Under the pieces are notes generated by a model. It searched no databases, was not told the origin of the DNA, and worked only from the letters and a program-made list of their open reading frames with translations. The position numbers and the translations under genes were made by a program. This document shows, piece after piece, positions 56,063 through 64,000 of a DNA stretch of 64,000 nt (its first letter is position 1; each line of letters opens with the position of its first letter). Source of the DNA: Roseiarcus sp963765375 (GTDB lineage: Bacteria; Pseudomonadota; Alphaproteobacteria; Rhizobiales; Beijerinckiaceae); assembly GCA_963765375.1 (NCBI GenBank), contig CAVXVZ010000003.1, forward strand, positions 744,001-808,000. The letters are read 5' to 3'.

Positions 56063-57625
56063 TTAGAACGTGATGTTCGTGCGCAGGCCGATCACCAGCT
56101 CGTTTTTGACCCTTTGCGTCGGGTCGTTCGGGTTGGCGATTCCCATTCCGGGGTTGATGACATACTGGATGTCGGGCTGAATCTGCCACGAGGGCAGAAC
56201 CTGAGCCTGATAGCTTGCTTCGAGGAAAGTCTCGCTGCTGCGAATCGGCGCGTAGACCGCGGGCTGGTAGAATTGCAGCTGCCGGTCGTAGCCGAACGCG
56301 CCGCTGCTCGCCCATGCGGTCCCCATTTCGACGCCGAATATGTCGCTGTCGCGCCCGGGAAGCGGCGCATGCAAAGCGAAGCCGGCGTTAAGACTGGCGC
56401 TGACCAGATTGCGATCCTGGAACGGGACGAACATCGGCCGGATGAAGATGTTCAAGGTGCGATTGACGTTGTCCTTCGAGCGCCAGATGGCCTGGTCCGC
56501 GATGCCATAGAGGGAAAAATCGCCGTGATGCGCGGCTGGGGTCCTGTTGCTCAAGAGACTGGCGAGAGACCCGCCGATCGTGTCGTATTGCAGGTCGTCG
56601 AAGCTCGCGCTGTCGTACCAGGCGCCGATCTTGTAGACGCCAGGCAGCGGACCGTCGGCGTTCGGCTTCCCTGACGCGCCCGAACCAAAAGCATATTGCA
56701 GTTCGGCGATCGCGAAAATTCCGTCGTCGAGCGGGAAGCTCACGCCATGGGGGTTGCTCGCGGGGGTATTGGGCGAATCCCTTGGGATTGGGCTGCCGTT
56801 GAACACGCCGGCAAGCACGGCGAGGGCGTCCGTCACCTGCGCCCGTCCGCGAACACCCAAGCCCGCGAGCGGATAGGCGGGGCCGCCGCTACGCAAATCC
56901 GCCGAGGGAAGCTCCGGCCAGCCGGACGCCGAATTGATGAAGAAGTACGCGCTTGGACTGATGAAGAATTCCTCGTCGAGGCTCTGCTCGCCGATCTTCA
57001 GGTCGAACTTGTCGCCGAATTTCTGCTGATACCACAGTTCCCAAAGTCGCAGGCCGACGGGCGCCTCGATATCGGTGACGGTTTGCAGGACGAGCAGATT
57101 GTTCGCGCTAAGATTGCCGCCCCAAATCTGAAGGCCGCTGACGTTGAACAGGCCGCCGTTCAGACCGAACGCTTTCTGGGTGTCCACTTGCAGCGTCACG
57201 GTCGTAAGCCCGTTCGCTTCAAAGCCCTGCTGGGAGCCGCCGGTCAGGTTGCCGAACGTCTCGACGTTCTCGAGTATGCTCAGCGTCACTCCGTACTTGC
57301 TGAGCGCGGGCCTGAGGCCCCACATGTCGCCAACCAGGTTCTGGCCCTGCCAAGAGGGGCTGAGGAACCCGAACGGGCCGGCATTGGAGAACGTCGCGGC
57401 GGCTCCCCCTGTCGGGGCTGACTGAGCGGGCTGAGTTTCCGTCGATTCGCTTGAAGAGGGCGCACTCGGCCCCGAGGCCGCCGGCGGGCTCGAGTCAGCG
57501 TAGGCCTCGCGGACGAGCCACCCCGCCGCCAGCGCCGCCGCAATTCCGATCGCGGCGGAGCGGCGCGTTCTTTTCCAGCGCCGCGGTTGGCGGACGGCAG
57601 GGGCGGCATATCGAAGAAGGCGCAA
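56063..57625 (-). CDS. OprB-type carbohydrate-selective outer-membrane porin
   Basis: About 520 residues. An Arg-rich N-terminus and a hydrophobic stretch (SAAIGIAAALAAGWLV) ending AYADSS form a signal peptide, followed by a Pro/Ser-rich linker. The mature part is beta-barrel-like, with WQGQNLVGDMWGLRPALSKYG at the start of the domain and a C-terminal strand ending in aromatic F (GLRTNITF), as usual for barrel assembly. The start is uncertain: in frame only a TTG at 57625 is available. It likely takes up sugars or similar solutes. It converges with the ferredoxin reductase gene. Confidence 0.88.
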   Translation of the reverse strand: MRLLRYAAPAVRQPRRWKRTRRSAAIGIAAALAAGWLVREAYADSSPPAASGPSAPSSSESTETQPAQSAPTGGAAATFSNAGPFGFLSPSWQGQNLVGDMWGLRPALSKYGVTLSILENVETFGNLTGGSQQGFEANGLTTVTLQVDTQKAFGLNGGLFNVSGLQIWGGNLSANNLLVLQTVTDIEAPVGLRLWELWYQQKFGDKFDLKIGEQSLDEEFFISPSAYFFINSASGWPELPSADLRSGGPAYPLAGLGVRGRAQVTDALAVLAGVFNGSPIPRDSPNTPASNPHGVSFPLDDGIFAIAELQYAFGSGASGKPNADGPLPGVYKIGAWYDSASFDDLQYDTIGGSLASLLSNRTPAAHHGDFSLYGIADQAIWRSKDNVNRTLNIFIRPMFVPFQDRNLVSASLNAGFALHAPLPGRDSDIFGVEMGTAWASSGAFGYDRQLQFYQPAVYAPIRSSETFLEASYQAQVLPSWQIQPDIQYVINPGMGIANPNDPTQRVKNELVIGLRTNITF

Positions 57626-57904
57626 TCCGGACCCCGACCTCCTGCCAGCCGACGCCCGGAATGACGACCCCAGCGCCGAGCGATGTCAATGAGGTTGGGG
57701 AGCGGAATGGAGACTTTCCAAAACTATCGGATGGCGGCGGGACCAACGCATATTCCGATGGGCGCCTGAGCGGACGCCCCGCCGGGTGAGCCTGCCGCCG
57801 CAAAATGAGAGCGTTCGAGCGCGATATTGTCTTTGCCGACCGCACCCCTCGCGCGTTATGCCATAGGTGATGTTGGATGGGCTTGCGGGGCTGAAGGAGC
57901 GGCG

Positions 57905-58564
57905 ATGGGGGAATTGGCCTATGCCTCGACCGAAGCGCCCCGGTTCGACGCCGCCTTTCGGGCCGGGTTCGCGGAGCTGCTGGCCTGGCGGCGCGACGTG
58001 CGCCATTTCCGTCCCGGCGAAGCGCCGGACGAACCGACGCTGGCCGAGCTCTTCGACCTCGCCGCGCTCGCTCCCTCGGTCGGCAATTGCCAGCCGACCC
58101 GGCTCGTGCGCGTCGACGACGAGGCGCGCCGGGCGGCGATCCGCGCCAATTTCGAGGCCGCGAACCGGGAAGCGCTAGCGGCCTATGCCGGCGAACGGGC
58201 CGAGCTTTACGCCAGGCTCAAGCTTGCGGGCCTGCGCGATGCGCCGGTCCAACTGGCGGTATTCTGCGACGAGGCGACGGAGCAGGGCCACGGCCTCGGC
58301 GCCCGCACCATGCCGGAGGCGCGCCGCTATTCGACCGTGTGCGCGCTGCATACGTTCTGGCTCGCCGCGCGCGCCCGAGGGCTCGGCGTCGGCTGGGTCT
58401 CGATCCTCGACCCGGGAGGGATCGCCCAGGCGCTCGACGTTCCGCAAACCTGGGCGTTCATCGCCTATCTCTGCGTGGGCTTTCCGCGGGAGGAGCATCT
58501 GATCCCGGAACTGGAGCGCGCCGGCTGGCAGAGTCGCGAGGCGCATCCGGTATTGAGGCGGTAA
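57905..58564 (+). CDS. bluB: 5,6-dimethylbenzimidazole synthase
   Basis: Fragments reduced FMN with oxygen to make the lower ligand of vitamin B12. The protein has 219 residues when started at the ATG at 57905, behind an AAGGAG site. Nitroreductase-like fold with the BluB signature WRRDVRHFRP near residue 26 and LAALAPSVGNCQPTRLVRV near residue 52. RTMPEARRYSTVCALHTFWLAARARGLGVGWVSILDP near residue 145 is diagnostic. No cobalamin riboswitch or other cob gene is near. It converges with the cupin gene, with one base between the stops. Confidence 0.93.
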   Translation: MGELAYASTEAPRFDAAFRAGFAELLAWRRDVRHFRPGEAPDEPTLAELFDLAALAPSVGNCQPTRLVRVDDEARRAAIRANFEAANREALAAYAGERAELYARLKLAGLRDAPVQLAVFCDEATEQGHGLGARTMPEARRYSTVCALHTFWLAARARGLGVGWVSILDPGGIAQALDVPQTWAFIAYLCVGFPREEHLIPELERAGWQSREAHPVLRR

Positions 58565-58565
58565 G

Positions 58566-59045
58566 TCACCCGCGCCTGGACCGATGGAGGTCGTCGACCC
58601 ACTCGACCGGCTCAGGATTCGGCTCCACGTTGGGCAAATCGAGATTGACGACCACTGCCTCCTGGCCGCTGCGCACGATGACGCACGACAGGGGCTCGTC
58701 GTCGTTCGCATTGATCTCCTGGTGGGGGACGTAAGGCGGCACGTAGATGAAATCGCCGGGGCCGGCGTCCGCCACGAATTCGAGCCGGTCGCCCCACCTC
58801 ATGCGAGCGCGGCCGGTGACCACATAAATGACGCTCTCCACCGGCCCGTGGTGGTGCGCGCCGGTTTTCGCCATCGGGTGGATGACGACTGTTCCGGCCC
58901 ACAGCTTCTCTGCGCCGGCGCGTGCGTGGGTGATCGCCGCGGCGCGGCTCATGCCCTCGGTCTGCGGCGTGTTGACGTCGAGTTCGTTCGAATGGACCAC
59001 CCGGACGCCATCGAGACGCCATCTGGCTTGATTGCGATCGTCCAT
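58566..59045 (-). CDS. Cupin-domain protein
   Basis: A 159-residue single-domain beta-barrel protein. The start at 59045 follows a GGAGAG site; the open frame extends further upstream but without support. The first cupin motif is HHHGPVESVIYVVTGRARMRWGD near residue 62 with the metal-binding His and Glu, and the second is GDFIYVPPYVPHQEIN with the last His. A metal is therefore probably bound. The function could be a dioxygenase, isomerase or storage protein; nothing nearby decides. It is a single gene. Confidence 0.82.
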   Translation of the reverse strand: MDDRNQARWRLDGVRVVHSNELDVNTPQTEGMSRAAAITHARAGAEKLWAGTVVIHPMAKTGAHHHGPVESVIYVVTGRARMRWGDRLEFVADAGPGDFIYVPPYVPHQEINANDDEPLSCVIVRSGQEAVVVNLDLPNVEPNPEPVEWVDDLHRSRRG

Positions 59046-59161
59046 GGCCGCTCTCCAGCTTTCCTCCAATCTATCGCGAAAGGGCCCGGCCGAACAGCGG
59101 TCGGCGTCCGCGGCGTCTTCAGCGGCTGGCGATGGCGCAAGCGGCATCGTAAAACAGGGCC

Positions 59162-59977
59162 ATGACCGAAGTCTCGCCCGTGTCGGCTCCGACGCGCTTG
59201 ACCGCGCGGGCGCTGATCGTCGGCGAACGCATCGACACCGCCGGACTCGAGCGCCCGGACATGATTTCGTCGCTGCCGCTCGCTTTTCGGGTCGGCCATC
59301 AGGGCATGGTGGCGCTGTTCAGGTTCGGCGTCGCGGTCATGGTGGGACTGACGCCGCTCGAGGAAGAAGATACGCTGATGAAGCTCAGGTCGCGGGTCAC
59401 CGGCGAAAGGGCGCGAGGCGACGACGAGACGGCAGTGCTCGAAATCGCGCCCGACAGCGACGAGCAGAAATCCTCGGGCGGCCCGATCCAGATCAAGAAC
59501 CTGTCGCCGCCGCGCTTTCTCGTTATCGCCGACGCGCTCGCCAAGACCGTGGCGCTGGCGCGCGACGAGCGCGAGGTCAACGCGGTGTTCGACGTGGTCG
59601 AGCCGTTCGCGGCCAAACTCGCGGCGAGCGGCCGGCCGCCGTTCCGCCGGCGCGCGATGCTGAAGCTGATCGGCCAGGCGCTGCTCGCCCAGCATCGCGT
59701 GTCGGGCCGGGTCGCGGTCGAGGAGAAGCCCGACGTCCTTTGGGACCACCCCGAGCTTGAACGCCTCTACGCTCGCCTCGCCGACGAATACGAGCTCACC
59801 GAGCGCGCCGACGTGCTCAAGCGCAAGCTCGACGTCATCGGCGACACGGCGCAAGCGCTGACCGACATCATCGACGCCGACCGCGCAACCCGGCTCGAGG
59901 CGGCCATCGTGATCCTGATCGTGCTCGAACTGATCGCGGCGGTCGTACAGATCTGGCTTGCGACGCGAGGGAGATAG
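59162..59977 (+). CDS. RMD1/DUF155-family membrane-anchored protein
   Basis: A 271-residue protein of the RMD1/SIF2 (DUF155) family, named for yeast proteins on mitochondria or needed for meiotic division. The core holds FRFGVAVMVGLTP near residue 55, ERLYARLADEYELTERADVLKRKLDVI near residue 199, and a C-terminal hydrophobic helix (AAIVILIVLELIAAVVQIW) that anchors it. The yeast relative Rmd8 and these bacterial proteins share this layout. Its role in bacteria is not established. The sirtuin gene follows almost at once. Confidence 0.85.
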   Translation: MTEVSPVSAPTRLTARALIVGERIDTAGLERPDMISSLPLAFRVGHQGMVALFRFGVAVMVGLTPLEEEDTLMKLRSRVTGERARGDDETAVLEIAPDSDEQKSSGGPIQIKNLSPPRFLVIADALAKTVALARDEREVNAVFDVVEPFAAKLAASGRPPFRRRAMLKLIGQALLAQHRVSGRVAVEEKPDVLWDHPELERLYARLADEYELTERADVLKRKLDVIGDTAQALTDIIDADRATRLEAAIVILIVLELIAAVVQIWLATRGR

Positions 59978-59983
59978 ACAACG

Positions 59984-60703
59984 ATCGCAGCGAAGCAAAA
60001 CATCTTCGTCCTCACCGGCGCGGGGATTTCAGCCGAGAGCGGGCTCGGCACGTTTCGCGACAAGGACGGGCAGGGGATCTGGGCGCGGTTCGACCCGATG
60101 ACGCTCGCGACGCCGGAAGCCTTCGCCCGCGATCCCGATACAGTGCTCGCATTCTATGATCTGCGCCGCCGCAACCTCCTCAACGCCGAGCCCAACGCCG
60201 CCCATCGGGCGCTGGCGCGGCTCGAGCGGGCGCTCGCGGCGCGCGGCGGCCATCTCACTCTGGTGACGCAGAACATCGACGATCTGCACGAGCGCGCGGG
60301 CTCCCGGCGCGTCATCCACATGCATGGCGAACTGTTGAAGGCGCGCTGCCAGCACTGCGGCGCCGTGCGCCTGTGGCCCGAGGATCTCGCGCCCTCGGTC
60401 GTCTGCCCCGACTGCGGCCGCGCCGGCGGGCTCCGACCGCATGTGGTGTGGTTCGGAGAGATGCCGCTCGGCATGGACTTGATTGACCGGGCGCTGCGCA
60501 AGGCCGATCTCTTCGTCGCTGTGGGAACCTCGGGCGCCGTCTATCCGGCGGCCGGCTTGGTCGCCGAGGCGCGCGCCTACGGATTGCGGACGTGCGAGAT
60601 CAACCTCGAGGCCGCCGACAACGCGGATTTGTTCGACGAGCACCGCTATGGGCCCGCAAGCGAGACGGCGCCGGCCTGGGTCGAGGAGCTCGTCGGGCCG
60701 TGA
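59984..60703 (+). CDS. cobB: Sirtuin (Sir2/CobB) NAD-dependent deacylase, no canonical start codon
   Basis: About 239 residues of a class III sirtuin that removes acyl groups from lysines using NAD+. The NAD motif TGAGISAESGLGTFRDKDG requires translation from before 60,020, but no ATG, GTG or TTG lies in frame between the TAG at 59,975 and this motif. An ATC at 59,984 follows an agggag site. The first ATG (60,098) would remove the NAD site. A Y-x-x-R pair (FYDLR) is the SIRT5/CobB marker for succinyl and similar acyl groups. TQNIDDLHERAG, HMHGELL and two C-x2-C zinc pairs are present. Confidence 0.85.
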   Translation: MAAKQNIFVLTGAGISAESGLGTFRDKDGQGIWARFDPMTLATPEAFARDPDTVLAFYDLRRRNLLNAEPNAAHRALARLERALAARGGHLTLVTQNIDDLHERAGSRRVIHMHGELLKARCQHCGAVRLWPEDLAPSVVCPDCGRAGGLRPHVVWFGEMPLGMDLIDRALRKADLFVAVGTSGAVYPAAGLVAEARAYGLRTCEINLEAADNADLFDEHRYGPASETAPAWVEELVGP

Positions 60704-60713
60704 TGAAACGCGT

Positions 60714-61844
60714 CTAGGCCGCGGGCAGCGACTGCGCGGACAGGGCGATCCGGGTTGCGTCGATCCCGATCTGCCGCAATTGTCCGAGCGCCGAAGGAAT
60801 GGCGCCGCAGAAGAAAAGTCCGGGCTCGACCGTTGGCGCGCCGCTGACGAGCGGCGTTCCGGCATTGCTCAGAACGCCCTTGGCGTCGGGCAGGAGGGGC
60901 CGGAGGTCGGGACGGAAACCGGTTGCGAGGACGACGGCGTCGAATCGCTCGACGGGCGACTGCCCAAAGACGACGCTCTCGCGGGTGAAGCTGGCGACAT
61001 CGCCGCGAAGCTTGATTCCTCCTTCGCGTATCGCCCTGAGCGTCCCGATGTCGATGACCGGCACGCGCCCGTCCTCTTCGATCGACTGCAACGGCCCCTT
61101 GGGGGAGCGCTTCAAGCCGAGCTTTTCGATCGAGCCGACCGCGAGGCGGAGCATTGGCGCATTGATCTTGTCGGCCACGTGGGCGGGAAACAGTCGCCCC
61201 GCGAGGCCCCACGCGAGGATCGGCCGGCCGAACAACTCGCGCGGAATGACATTGACGGGGCTGCGGACGGCGAGCGCGACGTCGACGACCGCTTCGCTGA
61301 GGTCGAGCGCGATCTCGGCGCCCGAATTGCCGTAGCCGACGACGAGGACGCGCTTGCCTGCGAATGGCGCCGGATTGCGGTAGAGGCTCGAATGGAGGAT
61401 TGGGCCGACAAAATCCGTCATGCCGGGCCAGTTCGGCGAGTGCGGGAAATCCGCCAAGCCGGTCGCGACCACGACAATCGGCGCGACGAAGGTCTCAGCG
61501 CCCACCTCGGCGCGCCACCGGCTTTCATCCCGGCGAATTGCGCTGACCGAAGCGTTGAACACGGGTTTCAGGGCGAACTTTGTCGCATAGGCCTCAAGAT
61601 ATTCGACGACCCGTAGGCGTGACGGATAGCGGCCGTAAGCGATCGGCATCGCCAGGCCAGGCAAGCCGGAACGGGCGCGGTCCGTGTGCAGATGGAGGCG
61701 GTCGTAATGGCGCCGCCAGACCGAACCAACCACGGCGGACTTTTCGAAAATGATCGGGTCGCGCCCCCGCGCCTTGAGCGCCGCCGCTGCGGCGAGCCCG
61801 GCCGGGCCGGCGCCGACGATGATCGCGTCACACGAATTCGCGAT
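60714..61844 (-). CDS. Flavin-dependent monooxygenase/NAD(P)-binding protein, start unclear
   Basis: About 376 residues with two nucleotide-binding folds. The FAD motif IIVGAGPAGLAAA is encoded upstream of the first GTG at 61733, so the true start lies further 5'. No ATG, GTG or TTG is in frame between the TAA-type stop at 61863-61865 and the motif; an ATC at 61844 or a sequence error is possible. The NADPH motif VLVVGYGNSGAEIAL and the VVLATGFRPDL motif resemble YUCCA/FMO-like and CzcO-like enzymes. The substrate is unknown. It converges with the sirtuin gene. An EcoRI-type GAATTC (61834-61839) lies exactly at its 5' end. Confidence 0.8.
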   Translation of the reverse strand: MANSCDAIIVGAGPAGLAAAAALKARGRDPIIFEKSAVVGSVWRRHYDRLHLHTDRARSGLPGLAMPIAYGRYPSRLRVVEYLEAYATKFALKPVFNASVSAIRRDESRWRAEVGAETFVAPIVVVATGLADFPHSPNWPGMTDFVGPILHSSLYRNPAPFAGKRVLVVGYGNSGAEIALDLSEAVVDVALAVRSPVNVIPRELFGRPILAWGLAGRLFPAHVADKINAPMLRLAVGSIEKLGLKRSPKGPLQSIEEDGRVPVIDIGTLRAIREGGIKLRGDVASFTRESVVFGQSPVERFDAVVLATGFRPDLRPLLPDAKGVLSNAGTPLVSGAPTVEPGLFFCGAIPSALGQLRQIGIDATRIALSAQSLPAA

Positions 61845-61933
61845 GACAGTCTTCGAAAACGCTTATCTCGCGCGGAGGCGGCGAGCGAGGCCCCTCAGCT
61901 TCCAGGAGAAGCAGGGCGGTCTGGGCGAGCCGG

Positions 61934-62696
61934 TCACGCCGCCGCATCGTCCCGGGCGCCCACCATGTACTGCACCAACTCCTCGGTGTTGGTCCGCTCG
62001 GTGATCTTCTCGGCGACCTTGCGGCCCCGGTGCATGACGACGACGCGGTCGGTGACGGCGAACGCGTCTGGCAGCACGTGGGTGATGAGGATGACCGGCA
62101 CGCCGCGGCCCTTGAGGGTGCGGATGAGCTCGAGAACTTTATGCTGCTCGGGCACGCCGAGGTTGTTGGTCGGCTCGTCCATGATCATGAGCCTCGCCTC
62201 CCAGTAGACCGCACGCGCGATCGCCACCGCCTGGCGTTGGCCGCCGGACAATTTCTCGATCGGCTCAGTCAGCGTGGGAAAACGGATTTGCAGCGAATTC
62301 GAGCGTCTGCTGCGATTCCTCGCGCATATGCCGGTCGTCGAGCGTCTTGATGAGGCCGCCAAGGCGGCGCGTCTTGACTTCGCGGCCGAGGAAGATGTTG
62401 GCGCCGACGTCGAGATTATTGGCGAGCGCGAGGTCTTGGTAGATGGTCTCGATCCCGGCTCGGCGCGCGTCCATCGGGCTTGCGAACGCGACCGCCGCCC
62501 CGTCGAAGAGGATCTCGCCCTCTTCCGGCGAATGGACGCCGGAGATGCATTTGATCAGCGTTGATTTGCCCGCGCCGTTATCGCCCAGCAGCCCGACGAC
62601 CTCGCCGCGGCCCACGTCGAAGCTCACATTGTCGACGGCGATGAGGCCGCCGAAGATTTTCGTCACCCCGCGGATCGAGAGAAGCGGCGTGCTCAT
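61934..62696 (-). CDS. Sugar-type ABC transporter ATP-binding protein, one apparent frameshift
   Basis: ATPase of a CUT2-like importer. Two frames join at GAATTC 62295-62300; reading GATTC gives LDSLQIRFPTLTEPI and a protein of about 253 residues. Walker A GDNGAGKSTLIK lies near residue 38, the signature LSGGQRQAVAIARAV near residue 150, Walker B LMIMDEPTNNLG follows, and the switch histidine is in ILITH. The start overlaps the permease stop by four bases. The single-domain size matches FrcA-type ATPases rather than the double RbsA type. The substrate-binding protein is outside the window. Confidence 0.88.
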
Positions 62697-63853
62697 CGCC
62701 CTGCGCCCTCCCGCGCGCGCCCCATGATGAGGTCGCGCGACTGGTCGATGAGGACCGCTACGATGACGACCGTTCCGACGACGATGAACTGCCAGAAGGC
62801 GTCGACGTTGAGCATCACGAGACCGGTCGTCAGCACCGCGATGATAAGGGCGCCGATCACTGTGCCGATCACTGTTCCGGCGCCCCCGAACATGCTGACC
62901 CCGCCGATGATGACCGCGGCGATCGAGCTCAAGAGCAGCGGATCGCCGATTACCGCCGAGCCGGCGGTGAAACGCAGCGTCGAGAGAAAGCCCGCGACGC
63001 CCGAGGTCGCAGCCGACAGCATGTAGAGCAGAATGACGTGCCGATCGACCGGAATGCCGCTGCGCACCGCCGCATCCATCGAGCCCCCGATGGCGTAGGT
63101 GTGGCGTCCGAACTGGGTCCTGTGGAGCAGGAAGATCGCCCAGGCGACGACGAAGGCCGTAACCACGACCGGATAGGGCAGGATGATGTCCATCCGGCGC
63201 AGAAGCTCGCCGCTCACCTCCGGCCGGTGGAGGAAATAGAGTCCGCCGCCTTCGCCGGAGATGTAGTAGACGAGGGCGTCGTTTCCATAGGCGCGAATGC
63301 CGTCCGGCAAGCCGATCACCGTTGTGTTCTCGCTCATGAGATAGGCGACGCCGCGGACAATGAACGAGGTGCCGAGCGTGACGATGAACGCCGGCACCCT
63401 CAATTTGGCGATGATCACGCCATTGACGAGGCCGACCGCCGCCGCCCCGCCGACCCCGGCAATGAGTCCGACTATGACCGCGGGGAACAGCGGAACTCCG
63501 CTATTGAAGGAGGCGCGCAGGGCCAGCGCGGAGAGGACCGAAGCGAGGCTCATCACCCAGCCGACCGAGAGATCGATGCCGGCGCCGATGATGACGAAAG
63601 TCTGACCGAGGCCGAGCAGGAGCACCGGTATGATGGCGACGAGAATGTTCTGGGAGTTGCGCACGGTGAAGAAATTGACCGAGCCGCCGGTGGTCAGCGG
63701 CACGGCGATGACGAAGAACAGAACGAGGAGAGCGAGGAAGAGCCACGCCCAGATGCGGCTGAGGAACAGAATGACGCGCTGCGCGGGCGTACGTATTCCG
63801 GGGGACGCGGCGGATGCGCGGGCAACGGTCAGCCTCGAGGCGCGTTCGGTCAC
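62693..63853 (-). CDS. Sugar-type ABC transporter permease (RbsC/FrcC-like)
   Basis: A 386-residue inner-membrane protein with about ten hydrophobic helices of the BPD_transp_2 family. The motif GAGIDLSVGWVMSLASVLSAL near residue 90 is typical of ribose/fructose/xylose permeases, as are VPAFIVTLGTSFIVRGVAYL and IGGVSMFGGAGTVIGTVIGAL. It is transcribed before the ATPase. The solute is a monosaccharide or related compound by family. The gene for the periplasmic binding protein would be expected upstream, beyond 64,000. Confidence 0.92.
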   Translation of the reverse strand: MTERASRLTVARASAASPGIRTPAQRVILFLSRIWAWLFLALLVLFFVIAVPLTTGGSVNFFTVRNSQNILVAIIPVLLLGLGQTFVIIGAGIDLSVGWVMSLASVLSALALRASFNSGVPLFPAVIVGLIAGVGGAAAVGLVNGVIIAKLRVPAFIVTLGTSFIVRGVAYLMSENTTVIGLPDGIRAYGNDALVYYISGEGGGLYFLHRPEVSGELLRRMDIILPYPVVVTAFVVAWAIFLLHRTQFGRHTYAIGGSMDAAVRSGIPVDRHVILLYMLSAATSGVAGFLSTLRFTAGSAVIGDPLLLSSIAAVIIGGVSMFGGAGTVIGTVIGALIIAVLTTGLVMLNVDAFWQFIVVGTVVIVAVLIDQSRDLIMGRAREGAGR

Positions 63854-63909
63854 CGGCGCCTCATCCGGTGGTCCTCATCCATCGGCCGTCATCCGGCGCT
63901 TCGCGCCGC

Positions 63910-63977
63910 CTTCTCCCGCTCGCGGGAGAAGGGCGTGCGCCCCCTCGCCTGCTTGCGGGAGAGGGTTGGGGTGAGGG
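63910..63977. repeat. Palindromic intergenic repeat at the window end
   Basis: A perfect hairpin, cttctcccgc (63910-63919) and gcgggagaag (63922-63931), is followed by gcttgcgggagagggttggggtgaggg. It resembles the hairpin after mfd and the end of the nuoI-nuoJ gap, so it is one member of a dispersed element family. It lies upstream of the permease gene. The rest of 63,854-64,000 has nothing else recognisable. Confidence 0.6.
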
Positions 63978-64000
63978 AAAGCGCGCTCCATCAGGAGGCA

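Noticed and set aside
57626..57904. Possible cobalamin riboswitch upstream of bluB
   Set aside because: The conserved B12-box core could not be found on either strand; the region just holds the starts of two divergent genes.

Overview
The window is a 64 kb stretch of GC-rich chromosome from an alphaproteobacterium, most likely a member of the Hyphomicrobiales (Rhizobiales) such as a Beijerinckiaceae or Methylocystaceae relative. This is inferred from the gene order nuoN-birA-rnj followed closely by mce, from a roughly 2,100-residue homologue of the polar-growth ring protein GPR/RgsE, and from codon usage. The genus cannot be fixed from sequence alone. No tRNA, rRNA, integrase, transposase or CRISPR array was seen.

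Region 1 (1-17.3 kb) is the respiratory complex I operon nuoC (5' cut off) to nuoN. It continues without a real gap into a monofunctional biotin protein ligase (birA) and ribonuclease J. Two non-Nuo genes, a DUF3291 protein and a pentapeptide-repeat protein, sit between nuoF and nuoG. Region 2 (17.4-24 kb) is housekeeping: an SDR oxidoreductase, methylmalonyl-CoA epimerase, a YcaQ/AlkX-type DNA glycosylase, sdhE and mfd. Region 3 (24-28.5 kb) looks acquired: it has visibly lower GC and holds a leftward cassette of two tandemly duplicated tail-fibre/S74-like proteins and a protein ending in a PASTA-like domain, with no phage machinery. Region 4 (28.1-36.8 kb) holds small conserved genes (acylphosphatase, a flavin-binding split-barrel protein), thrS and the xanthine dehydrogenase operon xdhABC. 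It is bracketed by two inverted copies of a dispersed repeat of about 200 bp.

Region 5 (36.8-41.5 kb) is the most unusual. A perfect 16-bp parS palindrome lies downstream of xdhC. It is followed by an 862-residue enzyme that joins a class 3 lipase, a GH25 muramidase and a papain-like cysteine peptidase. Tail-to-tail with it is a chagasin-type (I42) cysteine-peptidase inhibitor, and next to that is a class II aldolase homologue that has lost its metal ligands. Region 6 (41.7-47.4 kb) has a DeoR regulator with its MFS transporter, a PhzF-like protein, malonyl-CoA synthetase and a cation-efflux protein. Region 7 (47.4-54.4 kb) is the giant GPR/RgsE homologue on the minus strand with a divergent Hpt phosphotransfer protein. 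Region 8 (54.5-64 kb) has ferredoxin and ferredoxin-NADP reductase, an OprB porin, bluB, a cupin, an RMD1/DUF155 protein, a sirtuin, a flavin monooxygenase and part of a sugar ABC transporter.

Four otherwise normal reading frames are broken (nuoG twice, the GPR homologue, the ABC ATPase). Each break is explained by one extra A inside a GANTC-type site (GAACTC or GAATTC where GACTC or GATTC restores the frame). This points to a systematic sequence error at the methylation site of the alphaproteobacterial enzyme CcrM rather than to real pseudogenes. nuoE and one S74-like paralogue carry one-base deletions of a different kind.
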